Of a stretch of 6,480 nucleotides of DNA, positions 5,864-6,480 are shown one piece after another (position 1 is the first letter of the stretch; every line of letters starts with the position of its first letter). The position numbers were made by a program, and so were the translations under genes. This DNA comes from Modestobacter sp. GTDB taxonomy: Bacteria > Actinomycetota > Actinomycetes > Mycobacteriales > Geodermatophilaceae. The stretch lies in NCBI GenBank assembly GCA_025965775.1, contig JAOPWG010000116.1, positions 1-6,480 of the forward strand. Reading direction: 5' to 3'. The notes beneath the pieces were generated by a model. That model was not told where the DNA came from, ran no database searches, and saw only the letters and a list, made by a program, of their open reading frames with translations.

Positions 5864-6064
5864 GTCCCCATGGTGCCTGATGGGCAGAAACCGACCGATA
5901 CCCCTGGGTAGGGGGCGGGGGACCCCTGATGATCTGGACGAAAGCGAACCTGTGAACTCGGCAGAACCTGCCTGTTCGGGCGGCGTGTTGAGGTGCTTGG
6001 TGACCCCTCCGGGACGTCGGGTGACAGGTGTGGCGTATGGGGTCCGGCGTTACACCTCGTCAAC

Positions 6065-6094
6065 TTGACCGCGACTCAACGACACGCGTGTAAT
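6065..6094 (+). promoter_or_regulatory. Candidate vegetative-type promoter for whiB2
   Basis: TTGACC (6065-6070) and TGTAAT (6089-6094) are separated by 18 bp, a good match to a housekeeping sigma promoter. Transcription would start near 6101, giving a leader of about 75 nt before the whiB2 start. The -35 half lies within the GTCAA-c-TTGAC palindrome, so a protein bound there would block RNA polymerase. Confidence 0.5.
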
Positions 6095-6160
6095 TCCGAC
6101 ATTGTCATCAGGCGCTGGCCGCTCGGGAACCGCCCGTGGACGCGCGCCGTGACGAGACGT

Positions 6161-6167
6161 GAGGGGA
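6161..6167 (+). promoter_or_regulatory. whiB2 ribosome-binding site
   Basis: GAGGGGA lies 6 nt before a GTG (6174) and 9 nt before the adjacent ATG (6177). Unlike the rml genes, this gene has an evident Shine-Dalgarno. Its spacing fits either of the two consecutive in-frame starts (GTG ATG). Confidence 0.55.
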
Positions 6168-6176
6168 CGCATCGTG

Positions 6177-6480
6177 ATGGCTGAAGTGTCGTGGTTGAGC
6201 GAGTACAAGAGCGCGGCGGCCGGATCCGTGCCGGCCGCCTACTCGGCCGACGTGCTGGGGCTGGGCCCGCGGGGCGGGCTGGCCTTCGACGCCGGCCTCA
6301 CCGGCGGGCTGCTGGGTGGCCTCGCCGGTCTGGACGAGGAGCAGGGCTGGCAGGAGAGCGCCCTGTGCGCCGAGACCGACCCGGAGGCGTTCTTCCCGGA
6401 GAAGGGCGGCTCGACCCGTGAGGCGAAGAAGATCTGCACCGGCTGCGAGGTCCGGGCCGAGTGCCTGGAGTACGCGCTGG
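6177..6480 (+). CDS. whiB2: WhiB2/WhmD-type iron-sulphur transcription factor (partial)
   Basis: Reading from the ATG at 6177 gives 101 codons up to the window edge, with no stop. The last part is an unmistakable WhiB domain: C64, C87, C90 and C96 give C-x22-C-x2-C-x5-C, the four ligands of a [4Fe-4S] cluster. The surrounding ALCAETDPEAFFPEKGG and STREAKKICTGCEVRAEC closely match WhmD of mycobacteria. The first 60 residues are a poorly conserved, Gly/Ala/Leu-rich extension, as is usual for the subgroup. The G-[IV]-W-G-G turn and the basic DNA-binding tail lie beyond the window. A GTG directly before the ATG (6174) would add one residue. The position beside divergent fbiA matches whiB2 in M. 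tuberculosis, supporting the orthologue call. In known relatives the protein controls septation. Confidence 0.93.
   Translation, partial: MAEVSWLSEYKSAAAGSVPAAYSADVLGLGPRGGLAFDAGLTGGLLGGLAGLDEEQGWQESALCAETDPEAFFPEKGGSTREAKKICTGCEVRAECLEYAL

Larger units (their letters stand above)
5864..6176. promoter_or_regulatory. fbiA/whiB2 divergent regulatory region
   Basis: This 313-bp stretch has no convincing gene and must hold the promoters of both flanking genes. It is less GC-biased than the genes in its right half (about 6045-6110). On the fbiA side there is a C/G-run segment (5901-5927) with small self-complementary pieces, such as CCCCT-gggt-AGGGG at 5901-5914. Towards whiB2 there are GGTGAC direct repeats (5999-6004 and 6020-6025), an AGGTGT/ACACCT inverted repeat (6026-6031 and 6052-6057) and a GTCAA-c-TTGAC palindrome (6059-6069) overlapping a -35-like hexamer. 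No clear fbiA promoter could be placed. Confidence 0.6.

Noticed and set aside
4097..5911. A 604-codon plus-strand open frame antisense to fbiA and fbiB
   Set aside because: Long open frames on the opposite strand are expected in very GC-rich DNA. The product is low-complexity (His/Gly/Ala/Arg-rich) with no domain, while the minus strand carries clear FbiA and FbiB motifs.
5906..5921. Possible G-quadruplex (GGGTAGGGGGCGGGGG)
   Set aside because: There are only three G-runs of three or more, so a standard four-run quadruplex cannot form without invoking two-layer or bulged forms. G-runs are common at this base composition.
1..6480. Search for mobile elements, CRISPR arrays, tRNA/rRNA genes, toxin-antitoxin or defence genes
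   Set aside because: No terminal repeats, regular spaced repeats, RNA-gene signatures or relevant protein motifs were seen. The gene content is conserved metabolism and regulation with uniform base composition.

Overview
The window is very GC-rich, and its codons end almost always in G or C. It encodes a dTDP-L-rhamnose pathway, two coenzyme F420 biosynthesis genes and a WhiB-family regulator. This combination points to a high-GC actinomycete. The protein style and the putative leaderless starts suggest something near Geodermatophilaceae, but that placement is inference. The gene order resembles the Mycobacterium tuberculosis neighbourhood whiB2 - fbiA - fbiB - (manB, wbbL) - rmlD, so this looks like an ancestral actinobacterial arrangement rather than a mobile or foreign island. 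I saw no transposase, integrase, tRNA, CRISPR array or phage gene.

Layout: (1) 1-213 (+), the 3' end of an unrecognised gene. (2) A hairpin at 247-270 whose T-run lies on the minus side, best read as the rmlA terminator. (3) rmlA (-) and rmlB (+), divergent across a 110-bp promoter region. (4) rmlB and rmlD (+), translationally coupled through a GTGA overlap. (5) rmlC (-), facing rmlD with only 4 bp between the two stop codons. (6) fbiA, fbiB and rmlC (-), a tight co-directional run. (7) A 313-bp intergenic region between fbiA (-) and whiB2-like (+), with a promoter candidate and several repeated elements. (8) The first 101 codons of whiB2-like, cut by the window end just after its fourth cysteine.

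Function: RmlA, RmlB, RmlC and RmlD together make dTDP-L-rhamnose from glucose-1-phosphate and dTTP, for cell-wall or capsular polysaccharide. All four enzymes are present and look intact, although the genes lie in three transcription units. FbiA and FbiB act after Fo synthesis: they attach the three-carbon acid-phosphate unit and then the glutamate tail of F420. WhiB2/WhmD-type proteins control septation and cell division in mycobacteria and sporulation septation in Streptomyces.

The points most worth a second look are: an FbiB whose C-terminal region is only about half the length of the mycobacterial flavin-binding reductase domain; a repeated TANNNT-N7/8-start arrangement suggesting leaderless rmlA, rmlB and rmlC messages, one of which overlaps the fbiB stop codon; an ambiguous, structured fbiB start; and the repeat-rich whiB2 upstream region. 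I did not find a clearly new system. Most of the window is conserved metabolism.
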